A stretch of DNA of 64,000 bases from positions 62,001 to 126,000 of the forward strand of contig NZ_MTQM01000009.1 in assembly GCF_001984105.1 (NCBI RefSeq). Direction: 5' to 3'. Source of the DNA: Microbacterium sp. CSI-V. Its GTDB lineage: Bacteria > Actinomycetota > Actinomycetes > Actinomycetales > Microbacteriaceae. The position numbers were made by a program, and so were the translations under genes. The number at the start of each line of letters is the position of its first letter. Positions within the stretch are counted from its first letter, which is position 1. Positions 17,928 to 26,692 of the stretch are shown here, piece by piece. The notes under the pieces are model-generated. The model was given only the letters and a program-made list of their open reading frames with translations, did not search any database and was not told the origin of the DNA.

Positions 17928-18025
17928 GATCGCTCCTTGCGTGGGTCTCGCTCCGCAGCGGACGTCTGGCGGGCGCTCTCCCGATCCTACTGATCCGGGC
18001 CCCCAGCCTGGATAGGCTGGAGGGT

Positions 18026-18811
18026 ATGGCAACGAATGCGTCGCGTGCGGTCGGAGTGGACATCGGCGGAACCGGGATCAAGGCGGGAATCGTCGACCTG
18101 GATGCCGGTGAGCTCATCAGCGATCGGGTGAAGGTCTCCACACCCAAGGGCGCGGAGCCCGCCGACGTGCTCGAGGCGGTGAAGGAGGTCCTGCAGACCC
18201 TCGAGGCTCCCGACGACCTGCCGCTCGGTGTCGCTTTCCCGGCGATCGTGAAGAACGGTCGGACCCTGTCCGCCGCGAACGTCTCCTCGTCGTGGATCGG
18301 CTTCGAGGCCGAGAAGTTCTTCGAGCATGGCCTGTCCCGCGACATCCACTTCGCCAACGACGCCGACGTCGCCGGCATTGCCGAGGTCCGCTACGGGGCA
18401 GCCAAGGGGATCAACGGCCTCGTGATCCTCACGACGCTCGGCACCGGCATCGGGTCGGCGATGATCTACGACGGCGTCCTCATCCCGAACAGCGAGCTCG
18501 GTCACCTCCAGCGTGCCGAGCACAAGAAGGATGCCGAGGGCTACGCCGCCTACTCCGCCATGGAGCGCGACGAACTGTCGTGGGAGAAGTGGGCGAAGCG
18601 TCTGCAGTGGTACTACGACTACGTCGAGTTCCTCTTCAGCCCCGACCTCATCGTCGTCGGCGGCGGCGTGTCGAAGCACTCCGAGGAGTTCCTCCCGCTG
18701 CTGAAGCTGCGCGCCCCGATCGTGCCGGCCAAGCACCGCAACAACGCGGGCATCATCGGCGCGGCGTCGCTCGCGGTTCCGGTGCCGGAGGCTCTGCCCG
18801 CGGTGAAGTGA
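18026..18811 (+). CDS. ppgK: Polyphosphate glucokinase
   Basis: A 261-residue ROK-family kinase that phosphorylates glucose with polyphosphate or ATP, typical of actinobacteria, which often lack a PTS glucose route as their sole entry. The phosphate-binding motif VDIGGTGIKAGIVDL is at the N-terminus; FANDADVAGIAEV carries the catalytic Asp, and LGTGIGSAMIYDG is the second nucleotide-binding loop. The ROK zinc cluster is absent, as usual for PpgK. The length is normal. TAGGCT with seven bases before the ATG fits a leaderless transcript, divergent from the glnA2 operon. Confidence 0.94.
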   Translation: MATNASRAVGVDIGGTGIKAGIVDLDAGELISDRVKVSTPKGAEPADVLEAVKEVLQTLEAPDDLPLGVAFPAIVKNGRTLSAANVSSSWIGFEAEKFFEHGLSRDIHFANDADVAGIAEVRYGAAKGINGLVILTTLGTGIGSAMIYDGVLIPNSELGHLQRAEHKKDAEGYAAYSAMERDELSWEKWAKRLQWYYDYVEFLFSPDLIVVGGGVSKHSEEFLPLLKLRAPIVPAKHRNNAGIIGAASLAVPVPEALPAVK

Positions 18812-18872
18812 CCGCAGGGACCCGAGATGACGGCCGAGCGGAACGCGCTCGGTACGTCGTCGACGGCTGGGT

Positions 18873-19244
18873 GCGAATGGGCCGGCCTGTACGCCGGGTT
18901 CTGTCCGGGGGCGTGAGCCCCGTGGACGGTCATCTCTCTCGGCGACACGTTGCCGTGCCGCTCCAGCGGCCTACCCGGGGACTCGGCGAGCCGCGTCGTC
19001 ATCCCCTGTCTGGCCTTGCTCCGGACGAGGTTTACCTCGCGGGTCGTGTCACCACGACCCCGGTGGTCTCTTACACCACCCTTTCACCCTTACCCGCGCC
19101 GTGAAGCGCGGGCGGTCTGCTCTCTGTGGCACTGTCTCGCGGATTGCTCCGGGTGGGCGTTACCCACCGTCCTGCCCTGTGGAGCCCGGACGTTCCTCGG
19201 CACGGGCGAACCCGTGACGCGACCGTCCAGCCGACCCATTCGCA
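18873..19244 (-). ncRNA. rnpB: RNase P RNA, bacterial class A
   Basis: RNA component of ribonuclease P, which matures tRNA 5' ends. Read on the minus strand, the region contains the conserved core elements GAGGAACGTCCGGGCTCCACAG-type CR-I, the AGGGTGAAA-like central region, the CAGACAGGG-like stretch and the 3' ACAGAACCCGGCGTA block. The terminal helix P1 can be drawn from 19230-19244 against 18873-18887 with a near-perfect 15-bp pairing (one G-U). Length is about 372 nt. The exact ends are set from P1 and could be off by a few bases. Open frames across this stretch are not genes. Confidence 0.93.
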
Positions 19245-19266
19245 TCGTCGAGTCTACGCGGGCGGC

Positions 19267-20922
19267 TCATCCCTTCTCGGCCGTCTCGCCGATGCGCAGG
19301 TCGAGGGGGAAGTCGATCGGGAACGTCCCGAAGAGCAACCGACCCGCGGATGCCGCGGACTCCCGCACCGCATCGGCGACAGCGTCCGCGTGTTCGACCG
19401 GCGTGTGCACGACGATCTCGTCGTGCAGGTAGAACGCCAGGTGCGGCACCCGCGCGAACGCCGGGCCGGATGCGGGCGCGGAGCGCGTGGCATCCACGGG
19501 TTCGAGGCCGGACAGGCGCGTGCGCAGATCGGCGAGCCACGCCAGGGCCCATTCGGCGGCGGTCCCCTGCACGACGAAATTGCGGGTGAAGCGACCGCGG
19601 TCGCGCGCGGCCCGGCGGGCTCGGGTCTCGTCGACGCCGGATGCCTCCGCGTCACTGGCCTGCGACTGCACCGCCCGCCACAGGTCGCCGGCGGGCGGTG
19701 AGGTACGCCCGAGCCAGGTGTGTACCCGGCCGCCCTCCTCGCCGACGCGCGCTGCGTCGTCGACGAGCGCCATCGCGCGCGGGAACGCGCGCCGCAACCG
19801 AGGAACCAGCCGCCCGCTCTCGCCGCTGGTCGCCCCGTACATCGCACCGAGCATCGCGATCTTGGCGTCGGCGCGGGTGCCGACGGCTCCGGCATCCACG
19901 ATTCCGGCGTACAGATCGCGACCCGATGCCGCCTCGGCCAACGCCGTGTCGCGGGCCATCGCGGCGAGCACGCGCGGTTCGAGTTGCGCGACGTCGGCGG
20001 TGACGAGGGTCCAGCCCGGGTCGGCGCGGACGGCCGTGCGCAGCTGCCGCGGGATCTGCAGCGCTCCCCCACCCGACGATGCCCAGCGCCCCGTCACGAC
20101 GCCGGCGGGCACGTACACCGGGCGGAAGCGGGAGTCGTGCACCCACTCGGCCATCCACGCCCAGCCGTTGGCGGTGTAGAGGCGCATGAGCTTCTTGTAG
20201 GCGATGAGCGGGGCGACGCCGGGGTGGTCGTGCTCGGCGAGCTCCCAGCGGTTGGTCGAATCGACGAGGAGTCCCGCGCGATGCAGCGCGCGCAGCAGAC
20301 GGGGTTGCGAGTCGAGCGAGACCGTCGGGTCGCCGAGCGCCTCACGGACGGCGGCCGCAGCCTGCTCGATCCTCGTCGGAAGCCCACCGCCGACACGGGT
20401 TCCGAGCTGGTCCGCGAGCAGACGCTCGTGCGCGTCGACGCTCCACGGCAGGCCCGCGGCGTGCAACTCCGCAGCGATGAGGGCACCCGCCGACTCCGCG
20501 GCGGCGAGCAGACGCAGCGCCCCCGGCGTCGACGCGGCGGCTATCGCGGCTCGCTGCCGGCGATACTCGGCGGCGGCCGACTCGGCGTCGTCGGGCGGAC
20601 CACTGCTGGCGGCGCCAAGGGAGAAGAGCGTGTCGGTGTCGTCGGACGTGGGGGCGGCGGCATCCCACTCCCGATGCGCGCGGAGGTCGTGATCGTCGAC
20701 GACGGCTTCGGCGTCGCGCAGGACGGCATGGACGAGCCGCAGATCCCAGGCCCGGGCGACCCGGATCCCGGACGCAAGTACCGGGCCGTACCAGGTGGGG
20801 GTGTCGCTCCACACCCACCGCACGTCACCGGCCGTCTCGCGGTCGCGGATCGCGGCGGGCAGCTCGTCACGCGCGACCTCGCGCGAGCGGGCGACGGAGC
20901 CGTCGGCATCCAGGTCGGTCAA
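19267..20922 (-). CDS. PolA-like DNA polymerase with degenerate exonuclease domain
   Basis: An actinobacterial family-A polymerase-like protein, usually annotated as bifunctional 3'-5' exonuclease/DNA polymerase. Motif A (VTADVAQLEPRVLAAMARD), the O-helix region (KIAMLGAMYGATSGESGR), motif B (RNFVVQGTAAEWAL) and motif C (HDEIVVHTP) are all recognisable. The N-terminal exonuclease-like part lacks a clear D-x-E motif. The first canonical in-frame start is a TTG at 20922, which gives 551 residues, but sequence that looks coding (VVVGRTASGTIS) continues upstream to the stop codon of the zinc-ribbon gene, with only a CTG at 20976 as a possible start. Its function is unclear; it may act in repair. 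Confidence 0.85.
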   Translation of the reverse strand: MTDLDADGSVARSREVARDELPAAIRDRETAGDVRWVWSDTPTWYGPVLASGIRVARAWDLRLVHAVLRDAEAVVDDHDLRAHREWDAAAPTSDDTDTLFSLGAASSGPPDDAESAAAEYRRQRAAIAAASTPGALRLLAAAESAGALIAAELHAAGLPWSVDAHERLLADQLGTRVGGGLPTRIEQAAAAVREALGDPTVSLDSQPRLLRALHRAGLLVDSTNRWELAEHDHPGVAPLIAYKKLMRLYTANGWAWMAEWVHDSRFRPVYVPAGVVTGRWASSGGGALQIPRQLRTAVRADPGWTLVTADVAQLEPRVLAAMARDTALAEAASGRDLYAGIVDAGAVGTRADAKIAMLGAMYGATSGESGRLVPRLRRAFPRAMALVDDAARVGEEGGRVHTWLGRTSPPAGDLWRAVQSQASDAEASGVDETRARRAARDRGRFTRNFVVQGTAAEWALAWLADLRTRLSGLEPVDATRSAPASGPAFARVPHLAFYLHDEIVVHTPVEHADAVADAVRESAASAGRLLFGTFPIDFPLDLRIGETAEKG

Positions 20923-20982
20923 CGAGATGGTGCCGGATGCCGTGCGCCCGACGACGACCTCAGTCGAGGACGCCAGGGCGGG

Positions 20983-21711
20983 TCACCGTGATTCTTCGGT
21001 GCGGACGAGGATCGCGCCGCACTCGGGGCAGAACACGACCTCGTCGGTCTGCGCGCGGCGGACCACGGCGATGTCGCTCGGCGGCAGCACCATGCGGCAC
21101 GCCTCGCACGCGCCCGCGCGGAGGAGCCCCGCGCCCGTGCCGCGCGCGGCCAGACGCTCGTACAGAGCGAGGAGGTCGGCGGGGATGGCTCCGGCGACCG
21201 CGCCGCGGTCGCGGCGCGCAGCCTCGAGACGGTCGGTGGCCTCGGCGACGACGCGCTTGGCCTCGGCGCTGAGCTCCGCGCCCTGCGCGTTGGTCTCGGC
21301 GATCAGGGCCTCTTGCTCGGCGACGGCGGCGTCGGCGGCTTCGAGCTGCTCCATCAGCGCGATCTCGGCGTCTTCGAGGTCGCTCTTGCGCCGGGCGAGC
21401 GAAGCCAGCTCGGCCTCGAAGCCCTGCGCCTGCTTGGCGTTGGTGGCGGCGGCGAGCCGCTCGGCGTCGCGCTTCACACGCGCGTCCACGACCGCGACGT
21501 CGGACTCGACCCGGGCCAGTTCGGCCCGCAGATCGTCGCGGACGTTCGCGCGATCGCCCAGTTCTTGCGAGAGCGTCGAGCGCTGCGCGAGGAGCTCGCG
21601 CACCTTCGCGGCCTGCGGCGGGTTGCCCTTGACGTGCTCGTCGCGCAGGATCCGCGCGTCGAGGTCGGCGAGATCGAGCAGTTTGCGCTGGTCTGCGGGG
21701 TCGGCATTCAC
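20983..21711 (-). CDS. Coiled-coil C4-type zinc-ribbon protein
   Basis: A 242-residue cytosolic protein. Residues 1-185 are a long heptad-like coiled coil rich in Ala, Glu, Arg and Leu (ELASLARRKSDLEDAEIALM), and the C-terminus is a zinc ribbon with the pairs CEAC and CPEC about 25 residues apart. The family (zf-RING_7, CdsZ-like) is found throughout actinobacteria and is suspected of nucleic-acid or ribosome-linked roles, but no activity is established. The GTG at 21711 is preceded by TAGCGT with seven bases between, supporting a leaderless start. The polymerase-like gene follows directly. Confidence 0.9.
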   Translation of the reverse strand: MNADPADQRKLLDLADLDARILRDEHVKGNPPQAAKVRELLAQRSTLSQELGDRANVRDDLRAELARVESDVAVVDARVKRDAERLAAATNAKQAQGFEAELASLARRKSDLEDAEIALMEQLEAADAAVAEQEALIAETNAQGAELSAEAKRVVAEATDRLEAARRDRGAVAGAIPADLLALYERLAARGTGAGLLRAGACEACRMVLPPSDIAVVRRAQTDEVVFCPECGAILVRTEESR

Positions 21712-21784
21712 GGACTCCACGCTACCCCGGCCGTCCGACACGCCGGGACCTCGATTAGCCTGGGGCCACGGACCCCCCCCACCG

Positions 21785-21946
21785 ATGAATGGATGCCATC
21801 CGATGACCTGGAGCATCGATCACGCTCATGCGCGCGGTATCCGCCCTCCCGTCGACGAGATGGATGCCGTGCGCGACGAGAACACCGCGATCATGGCCCG
21901 CTGCCCGCTGGGTACGGTCGAGCAGCCGGTGGGAGTCGTCCGGTGA
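21785..21946 (+). CDS. Possible small protein, 47-53 residues
   Basis: A short open frame from ATG 21785 (or ATG 21803) encodes a hydrophilic peptide including TWSIDHAHARGIRPPVDEMDAV. It ends with a GTGA overlap with the start of the following membrane-protein gene, the signature of translational coupling. A promoter-like TAGCCT lies at about 21755, and a run of eight C falls between it and the start. No family is recognised; it could be a real small protein or a leader for the downstream gene. Confidence 0.35.
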   Translation: MNGCHPMTWSIDHAHARGIRPPVDEMDAVRDENTAIMARCPLGTVEQPVGVVR

Positions 21947-22272
21947 CCGCCGGGCTGCTCGGCGGCATCCTCTTCTTCGCCGGCGGGATCGTCGCCTACA
22001 CCGGCACCTGGAAGGGCTGGATCCGCGTCCGTCGGGGGTTCGGTGCGACCATCGGATTCGCGTGGCTGTGGATCGGGCTCGCCCTCCTCGTGGGGGCCGT
22101 TGCCCTGCTGGTCGAGTCCGCCTCGCGTCCCGCCTTCTTCGTCCTGATCGGTGTGGCCGCGGTCCTGCTGTCCGTCGGAGCGGTCGGGCTCTTCTGGCTG
22201 CCGCGGTTTCTCCTGCCCGCGTGGTTCCGGGTCCTGCGTGGCGACGACGCTCGACCGAGCGGACGGGCATGA
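21943..22272 (+). CDS. Small membrane protein of unknown function
   Basis: A 109-residue protein with three predicted membrane helices (GLLGGILFFAGGIVAYTG, IGFAWLWIGLALLVGAVALL and AFFVLIGVAAVLLSVGAVGLF) and a short basic cytoplasmic tail. The GTG start at 21943 overlaps the small frame upstream and its stop overlaps the next gene (ATGA), so the three are likely one operon. No domain is recognised. Its relation to the soluble protein encoded next is unknown. Confidence 0.7.
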   Translation: MTAGLLGGILFFAGGIVAYTGTWKGWIRVRRGFGATIGFAWLWIGLALLVGAVALLVESASRPAFFVLIGVAAVLLSVGAVGLFWLPRFLLPAWFRVLRGDDARPSGRA

Positions 22273-23543
22273 AATTCTTCGACGGCCGGGTCGCCCCCGA
22301 GCCCGCGATCCTCATCGCGGAGACGCCGCACGCGACCGTCACCTACCCGAACTGGCTCGAGACGTCGCAGATCGACGGTGTCGACCTCGTCCTCACGCCG
22401 ACCGACAGCCCCCAGGGGTTCATCCCCACCCTCGTGTTGACCTCGGTCGCCGATACGGCTCCCTTGATGGATGCCTCGACGGCCGCGTTCCATGCCGCCC
22501 GGGCCCGGCACCCCGGGGCGTACGTGCTCGCGGTCGACCTGTGGCATCCGACGCGCGACGACTCCGCGCCGCGCGGACGGCGCATCATCTTCGTGTACCG
22601 CGCGGAGAACGGTCAGGACGTGGTCGTCGCTGAGTGGGTGTGGGCCACCGGCACGCACCACGTCCACCTATCGGCGAGCTGCTCCCCTTCGCAGTGGACG
22701 GGGTGTTCGCCGGTGTTCGACGGCATCGCCGCTCGGCTGACGCTGACAGCCGACCCGGCGGACGTCGCCGAGGCGGCCGGCGCGACGGGCGACGCGCCGC
22801 TCGATGCGGCACTGTCCGCCCGGGCGGGTCACCCCATCGAGTCGCTCGACGGGATCTCTGCCCCTACGTTCCTCTCGGCGGCCCCGCGCGTCTCGACCGA
22901 GGCCCTGCAGGCGCTCCTCACCGGAGCGACGAAGGCGCGCATAGGCGCGGCCTACGGCATCCTGGCCCGCGCCGACCGCGGCACCTCTCGGGCGCGGGAG
23001 CTGCAGAATGCCGGCTGGATCGACGGCGAGGGTCGACTGACGCGCGAAGGCGGCGCCGCGGGCACGGCTCTGGCGGCGAACCGGCCCGTCGTGACCGTCC
23101 AGACACGGCGAGCCGATCGGGCCGCGTTGCTGGTCGCCTACGCGGGTCCGCGCGGAGTGCTCGTCCTGCACGATCCTCCCCTCACCGAGGCGTCGGCGAC
23201 GGAGGGCGCTGCGCGCCACGCGGTCGTTCTCGACCCGGATCACGTTCCCACCTTCGTCTCGGCGTGGCTCGGGCTCACCCCGGGCTGGCCGGTGAGCGAG
23301 GAGGACGAGCAGATCACGGTCGCCGACCTCGCCGCGCACGTAGCCGCCGCCGACCCGGCCGTCGAGCCGTGGACCGAGGTGCTCTTCCGCAGCGAGGACG
23401 GCCAGCTCGCCGACGCGATCTCCCCCTCGCGGGGCTGGCTGCACCTCGGGCCGCCGGTCGACGGCATCCATCCCCTTCGTGCCGAGCCGACGGCCGCCGT
23501 GTTCGACGCGCTGGCGGCGTCGGTCTCGCGCGCCCGCGCCTGA
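22269..23543 (+). CDS. Conserved protein of unknown function
   Basis: A 424-residue soluble protein without signal or membrane segments. The first 160 residues (GFIPTLVLTSVAD, then GQDVVVAEWVWATGTHHVHLSASC) resemble the LpqN/DcrB-like fold of actinobacterial surface and secretion-associated proteins. The second half (ARIGAAYGILARADRGTSRARELQNAG, abbreviated here, and HAVVLDPDHVPTFVSAWLGL) looks like proteins that accompany type VII secretion genes, comparable to EspG-like factors, but this is only pattern similarity. It overlaps the membrane-protein gene by four bases. No function is assigned. Confidence 0.7.
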   Translation: MKFFDGRVAPEPAILIAETPHATVTYPNWLETSQIDGVDLVLTPTDSPQGFIPTLVLTSVADTAPLMDASTAAFHAARARHPGAYVLAVDLWHPTRDDSAPRGRRIIFVYRAENGQDVVVAEWVWATGTHHVHLSASCSPSQWTGCSPVFDGIAARLTLTADPADVAEAAGATGDAPLDAALSARAGHPIESLDGISAPTFLSAAPRVSTEALQALLTGATKARIGAAYGILARADRGTSRARELQNAGWIDGEGRLTREGGAAGTALAANRPVVTVQTRRADRAALLVAYAGPRGVLVLHDPPLTEASATEGAARHAVVLDPDHVPTFVSAWLGLTPGWPVSEEDEQITVADLAAHVAAADPAVEPWTEVLFRSEDGQLADAISPSRGWLHLGPPVDGIHPLRAEPTAAVFDALAASVSRARA

Positions 23544-23580
23544 GGGCGCCGACCGTCTCGGGCTAGACTCGAGGCATCCA

Positions 23581-23653
23581 GGGCCTTTAGCTCAGCTGGT
23601 AGAGCGCCACGTTTACACCGTGGATGTCGTCGGTTCGAACCCGGCAGGGCCCA
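23581..23653 (+). tRNA. tRNA-Val (anticodon UAC)
   Basis: A 73-nt cloverleaf with acceptor stem GGGCCTT/AGGGCCC (one G-U), D-arm AGCTCAGCTGGTAGAGC, anticodon stem CCACG/CGTGG enclosing loop TTTACAC (anticodon TAC) and T-arm with GGTTCGAACC. The CCA end is not encoded exactly. A TAGACT hexamer just upstream may be its -10 element. Confidence 0.96.
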
Positions 23654-23682
23654 CCCCTCTTCTTCGCCGATAGCCTCGCTGC

Positions 23683-23862
23683 ATGAGTGGACGACGCTGG
23701 GCCGGCATCCTCGTCATGACGCTCGTGCTCGTGACGTCAACGGTGTTCGCCGTTTCGGAACTGTTGGCGGGATCCTTCCCGCGGCACGCGGTCGGCGCGA
23801 TCGTGGCTTCGGCGATCGGTCTGGTGCTGTTCTGCCGGCCACGGGACGAGCCGGAACGCTGA
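23683..23862 (+). CDS. Tiny membrane protein, 59 residues
   Basis: A 59-residue protein with two predicted membrane helices (AGILVMTLVLVTSTVFAVSE and AVGAIVASAIGLVLF) and a charged C-terminal tail. No family is recognised. The start is supported by TAGCCT six bases before the ATG, the same leaderless pattern seen at many genes here. It is the first of three small membrane proteins behind tRNA-Val. Confidence 0.6.
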   Translation: MSGRRWAGILVMTLVLVTSTVFAVSELLAGSFPRHAVGAIVASAIGLVLFCRPRDEPER

Positions 23863-23906
23863 TCGCGACGGCTTGCGTCCGGGCGCACAGCTGACAGGGT
23901 GGTGCC

Positions 23907-24179
23907 ATGGTATCCCTGATCCAACAGCGGCTGGCGATCGAACGCATCCGCGTGAGAGCACTGTGGATCGTCTGCGTCAGTGCCGGAATGTTCGTCCTGG
24001 GGTGCGCACTCGTCCTGAGCGGCACGACGAATTCGTTCTCGATTCCTCCTCTGGTCATCTGGGCCGGCGGGATCGTGACGGGCATCGTCGAGATGCGACG
24101 ATATCGCCGCGCACTCCGCGAGTTCGAGGCGGAGCATGGGGTCGGTGCGGGCGACCAGACGTCGGGCACCGGCTCGTGA
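23907..24179 (+). CDS. Small membrane protein, 90 residues
   Basis: A 90-residue protein with two helices (LWIVCVSAGMFVLGCALVL and PPLVIWAGGIVTGIV) and a charged C-terminal tail (EMRRYRRALREFEAEHG). CAGGGT six bases before the ATG fits a leaderless start. The stop overlaps the following GTG start (GTGA), so the two are coupled. Unknown family. Confidence 0.65.
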   Translation: MVSLIQQRLAIERIRVRALWIVCVSAGMFVLGCALVLSGTTNSFSIPPLVIWAGGIVTGIVEMRRYRRALREFEAEHGVGAGDQTSGTGS

Positions 24180-24433
24180 CGGCGCCTCATCGGGGCGCAA
24201 AGCTCCACGGGCGCACCTTCCGACAGCACGGGGTCGCGCTGGCCGTGTTCTCGCTGTTGTTCGTCGGATTCGTCGTCCTTGCGCTCGTCAGCGTGGATCT
24301 GCTCTCCGCAACCCCGATTCGCTGGTTCGTCGCCGGATTCCTCCTGCTGTCGTCCGGGCTGACGGCCGCGTGGGAGCTGCGCCTGATTCTTCTCATGCGG
24401 CGAGGCGCGACAGACCCTCAACGCCCGAGGTGA
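24176..24433 (+). CDS. Small membrane protein, 85 residues
   Basis: An 85-residue protein with a basic N-terminus, two predicted helices (VALAVFSLLFVGFVVLALV and WFVAGFLLLSSGLTAAWEL) and a basic end. It starts at a GTG overlapping the stop of the previous small membrane gene, with which it probably forms a pair of related topology. No domain is recognised. Confidence 0.6.
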   Translation: MTAPHRGAKLHGRTFRQHGVALAVFSLLFVGFVVLALVSVDLLSATPIRWFVAGFLLLSSGLTAAWELRLILLMRRGATDPQRPR

Positions 24434-24494
24434 CCCTCGGTTGACGATGTCCACGCGGCGTCTCGCGTGGGTGGGCGATGGCGGGAGGCGATCG

Positions 24495-26582
24495 TCATCG
24501 GTCTTTCCCGTGGGTCGGAAGCGCGCCCTGGATGGCGAGGGTCAGGCGCGAACCCAGCGACGCCGCGAAGCTCGCGGTCAGGTGATTGGGGTCGCGGTAC
24601 GCATTCCGGTTGTCGACCACCGGGCTGCAGACCGCGTCATCGCAGAAGACATCCGTGTTGTCGAGGACGTGAACAGACGGCCGCGCCTCCGCCGCGCGCG
24701 TCAGCGGATCGGGGGCAGGGGCCGCACTCTCACGCGACACGACACAGTTGCTCACGGTACGGTTCAGCAGGCAGAGATTCGGATTGGTGGGGAAAGCGGG
24801 GTTGTCGACCACCGCGACGATCGGAATCGCGGCAACCGACGGACTGTCCCAGGCGCCCGCGAACCCTGCCACGGCAGCGTCCGTCCGGGACGGATAACCC
24901 GCGACGGAATACTGCGTGCCCGAATAGGCCGAGGTGACGATCACCGCTGGTGTGTGGGTGAGCAACCAACTCGACAGATTCTCGCGCCACTGATCGCACA
25001 CGCGTGCGAACGGAACCTCGGGGCCCAGCTTCGCCGTGCTCCACGGGCAACCGCCCTTGAGCGCCGTTGTCAGTCGCCACCCTTCGCGGTCCGCGATGTC
25101 GGCGAGGACGCCGAGGTACTGGAATGCGTGGCTGTCCCCGATCAAGAGCACGACGGGCGCCGCGGGGTCGTCCGAACCGAAGGTGCACGTGCGCGGTTCA
25201 GCGTCGTCGAACTGAGCGAGGCACTCCGGTGAATCCGGTGCATCCATGCCCGCGATGCTCGCCGCGGGCGCAAACCCGTCCGAGGAGAGGACGCTACAGG
25301 CATCCACGGATTCGTTCGATGGCGTGGAGCACATCGTCGGATCGGCGCGGAGATCCGCGAGCGCGGACCGGGCACTGAGGTAGTGCGGAAGATTCGTCGC
25401 GGCGAGTCCGATCGTGAGGACCACGACGGCCGCCATCGCCGAGCCGCCGACGGCCAACGTTCGACGGGGGCGGGCGCGAACGAGCCAGGGCCATGAGCGA
25501 AGCGGCTCTTCGACGAACCGCTGAGTCAGCCAGGACAGAAAGACGGTCACGAGGAGCAGCGCCGTTGTCTGCGCGATATCCCCGGACCACCACGGCAGGG
25601 CCGGAACCAGAAGGATCAGAGGCCAGTGCCAGAGGTACAGGCTGTACGAAATCTTGCCGACGAAGGTGAACGGCTGCAGTGAGATCACTCGTGTCGGGAA
25701 CCACCATGACCCGCCCGTCGTTACGGCGAGGATGAGGGCAGTCGATGCGACGGGCAGGAGCGCGGCGTATCCCGGGAGATGGACGGTGTCACTCATCATC
25801 GTGAACGACACGGTCAACCCCGCGAGGCCGAGCCAGCCGCAGATCATTCGGCTGGACGAACCTCGCGCACGCAGCCGGGGAACGAGCGCGAGCATCGCCC
25901 CGGCCCCGAATTCCCAGACGCGGGTGAAGGTGGCGAAGTAGGCCGCTGCGGGGTTGACCTCGGTGAACCACACGCTCGCCCCGAAGCTCGTGAGCGAGAT
26001 CAGTAGTACCGCACCGAGCATCCCGGCAGGACTCCGGCCGTGGAGACGGCGAGCGAACGCCACGCCGGCCAGGAGCGCCAGAGGCCAGACGATGTAGAAC
26101 TGTTCTTCGGTCGACAGCGACCAATAGTGGCGAGCGAACGTCGGACTGTTCGAGTCTCCGAAGTAGTTGGCGGACGTCGCGACGAGATGCCAGTTCGCCA
26201 CGTACGAGGTCGCCGCCACGATCTCTTTCACCCGAGCGGGGAGCGCCGACAGCAACGCGAGCGACGGGCTGGAGATCACCACGGCGCAGAAGCCCAGCAC
26301 CAGCAGCGCTGCGGGCAGCAACCGACGCACGCGCCGCGCCCAGAACGCCGCCAGGCGAACCGTGCCGGTGGCGAGGAGCTCGCGTCGGAGGTGTCCGGTG
26401 ATCAGGAAACCGGAGATGACGAAGAACACGTCGACGCCCACGAAGCCGCCCGGGAGCGCGGACGGCCAGAGGTGGAAGGCGACGACGCCCAGCATAGCTA
26501 TCGCCCGCAGGCCTTGGATGTGGGGAACGAAGGACGAGCGATCGGTGCGCGGGGGCGAAGAGGTCGACACGCGCGAAAACAT
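24495..26582 (-). CDS. O-acyltransferase with C-terminal SGNH domain
   Basis: A 695-residue OafA/YrhL-type membrane acyltransferase that would acylate a cell-surface polysaccharide or peptidoglycan-linked sugar. The N-terminal acyltransferase-3 domain has about ten membrane helices and the hallmark HIQGLRAIAMLGVVAFHLWP with the catalytic histidine, followed by GVDVFFVISGFLIT. After the last helix (about residue 390), an extracellular SGNH domain carries the GDSH block (VVLLIGDSHAFQY) and a C-terminal DPNHLT motif (Asp-x-x-His). Such fusions pass the acyl group across the membrane to the outside domain. It ends the 30.5-24.5 kb minus-strand block. Confidence 0.93.
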   Translation of the reverse strand: MFSRVSTSSPPRTDRSSFVPHIQGLRAIAMLGVVAFHLWPSALPGGFVGVDVFFVISGFLITGHLRRELLATGTVRLAAFWARRVRRLLPAALLVLGFCAVVISSPSLALLSALPARVKEIVAATSYVANWHLVATSANYFGDSNSPTFARHYWSLSTEEQFYIVWPLALLAGVAFARRLHGRSPAGMLGAVLLISLTSFGASVWFTEVNPAAAYFATFTRVWEFGAGAMLALVPRLRARGSSSRMICGWLGLAGLTVSFTMMSDTVHLPGYAALLPVASTALILAVTTGGSWWFPTRVISLQPFTFVGKISYSLYLWHWPLILLVPALPWWSGDIAQTTALLLVTVFLSWLTQRFVEEPLRSWPWLVRARPRRTLAVGGSAMAAVVVLTIGLAATNLPHYLSARSALADLRADPTMCSTPSNESVDACSVLSSDGFAPAASIAGMDAPDSPECLAQFDDAEPRTCTFGSDDPAAPVVLLIGDSHAFQYLGVLADIADREGWRLTTALKGGCPWSTAKLGPEVPFARVCDQWRENLSSWLLTHTPAVIVTSAYSGTQYSVAGYPSRTDAAVAGFAGAWDSPSVAAIPIVAVVDNPAFPTNPNLCLLNRTVSNCVVSRESAAPAPDPLTRAAEARPSVHVLDNTDVFCDDAVCSPVVDNRNAYRDPNHLTASFAASLGSRLTLAIQGALPTHGKDR

Positions 26583-26692
26583 CTCATGTGAACATGCCCT
26601 CGCTGTGCGGGTCGCCGACGGAGGGGGAAGGGTGATGCGTCGGTCGTCACGACCACCCGAGGGTCACACCTCGAACCAGGCGGCCCCGACCC

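Noticed and set aside
19160..19552. 130-codon minus-strand frame across the rnpB 5' end
   Set aside because: Overlaps conserved RNase P RNA and the polymerase-like gene; Arg-rich without motifs.
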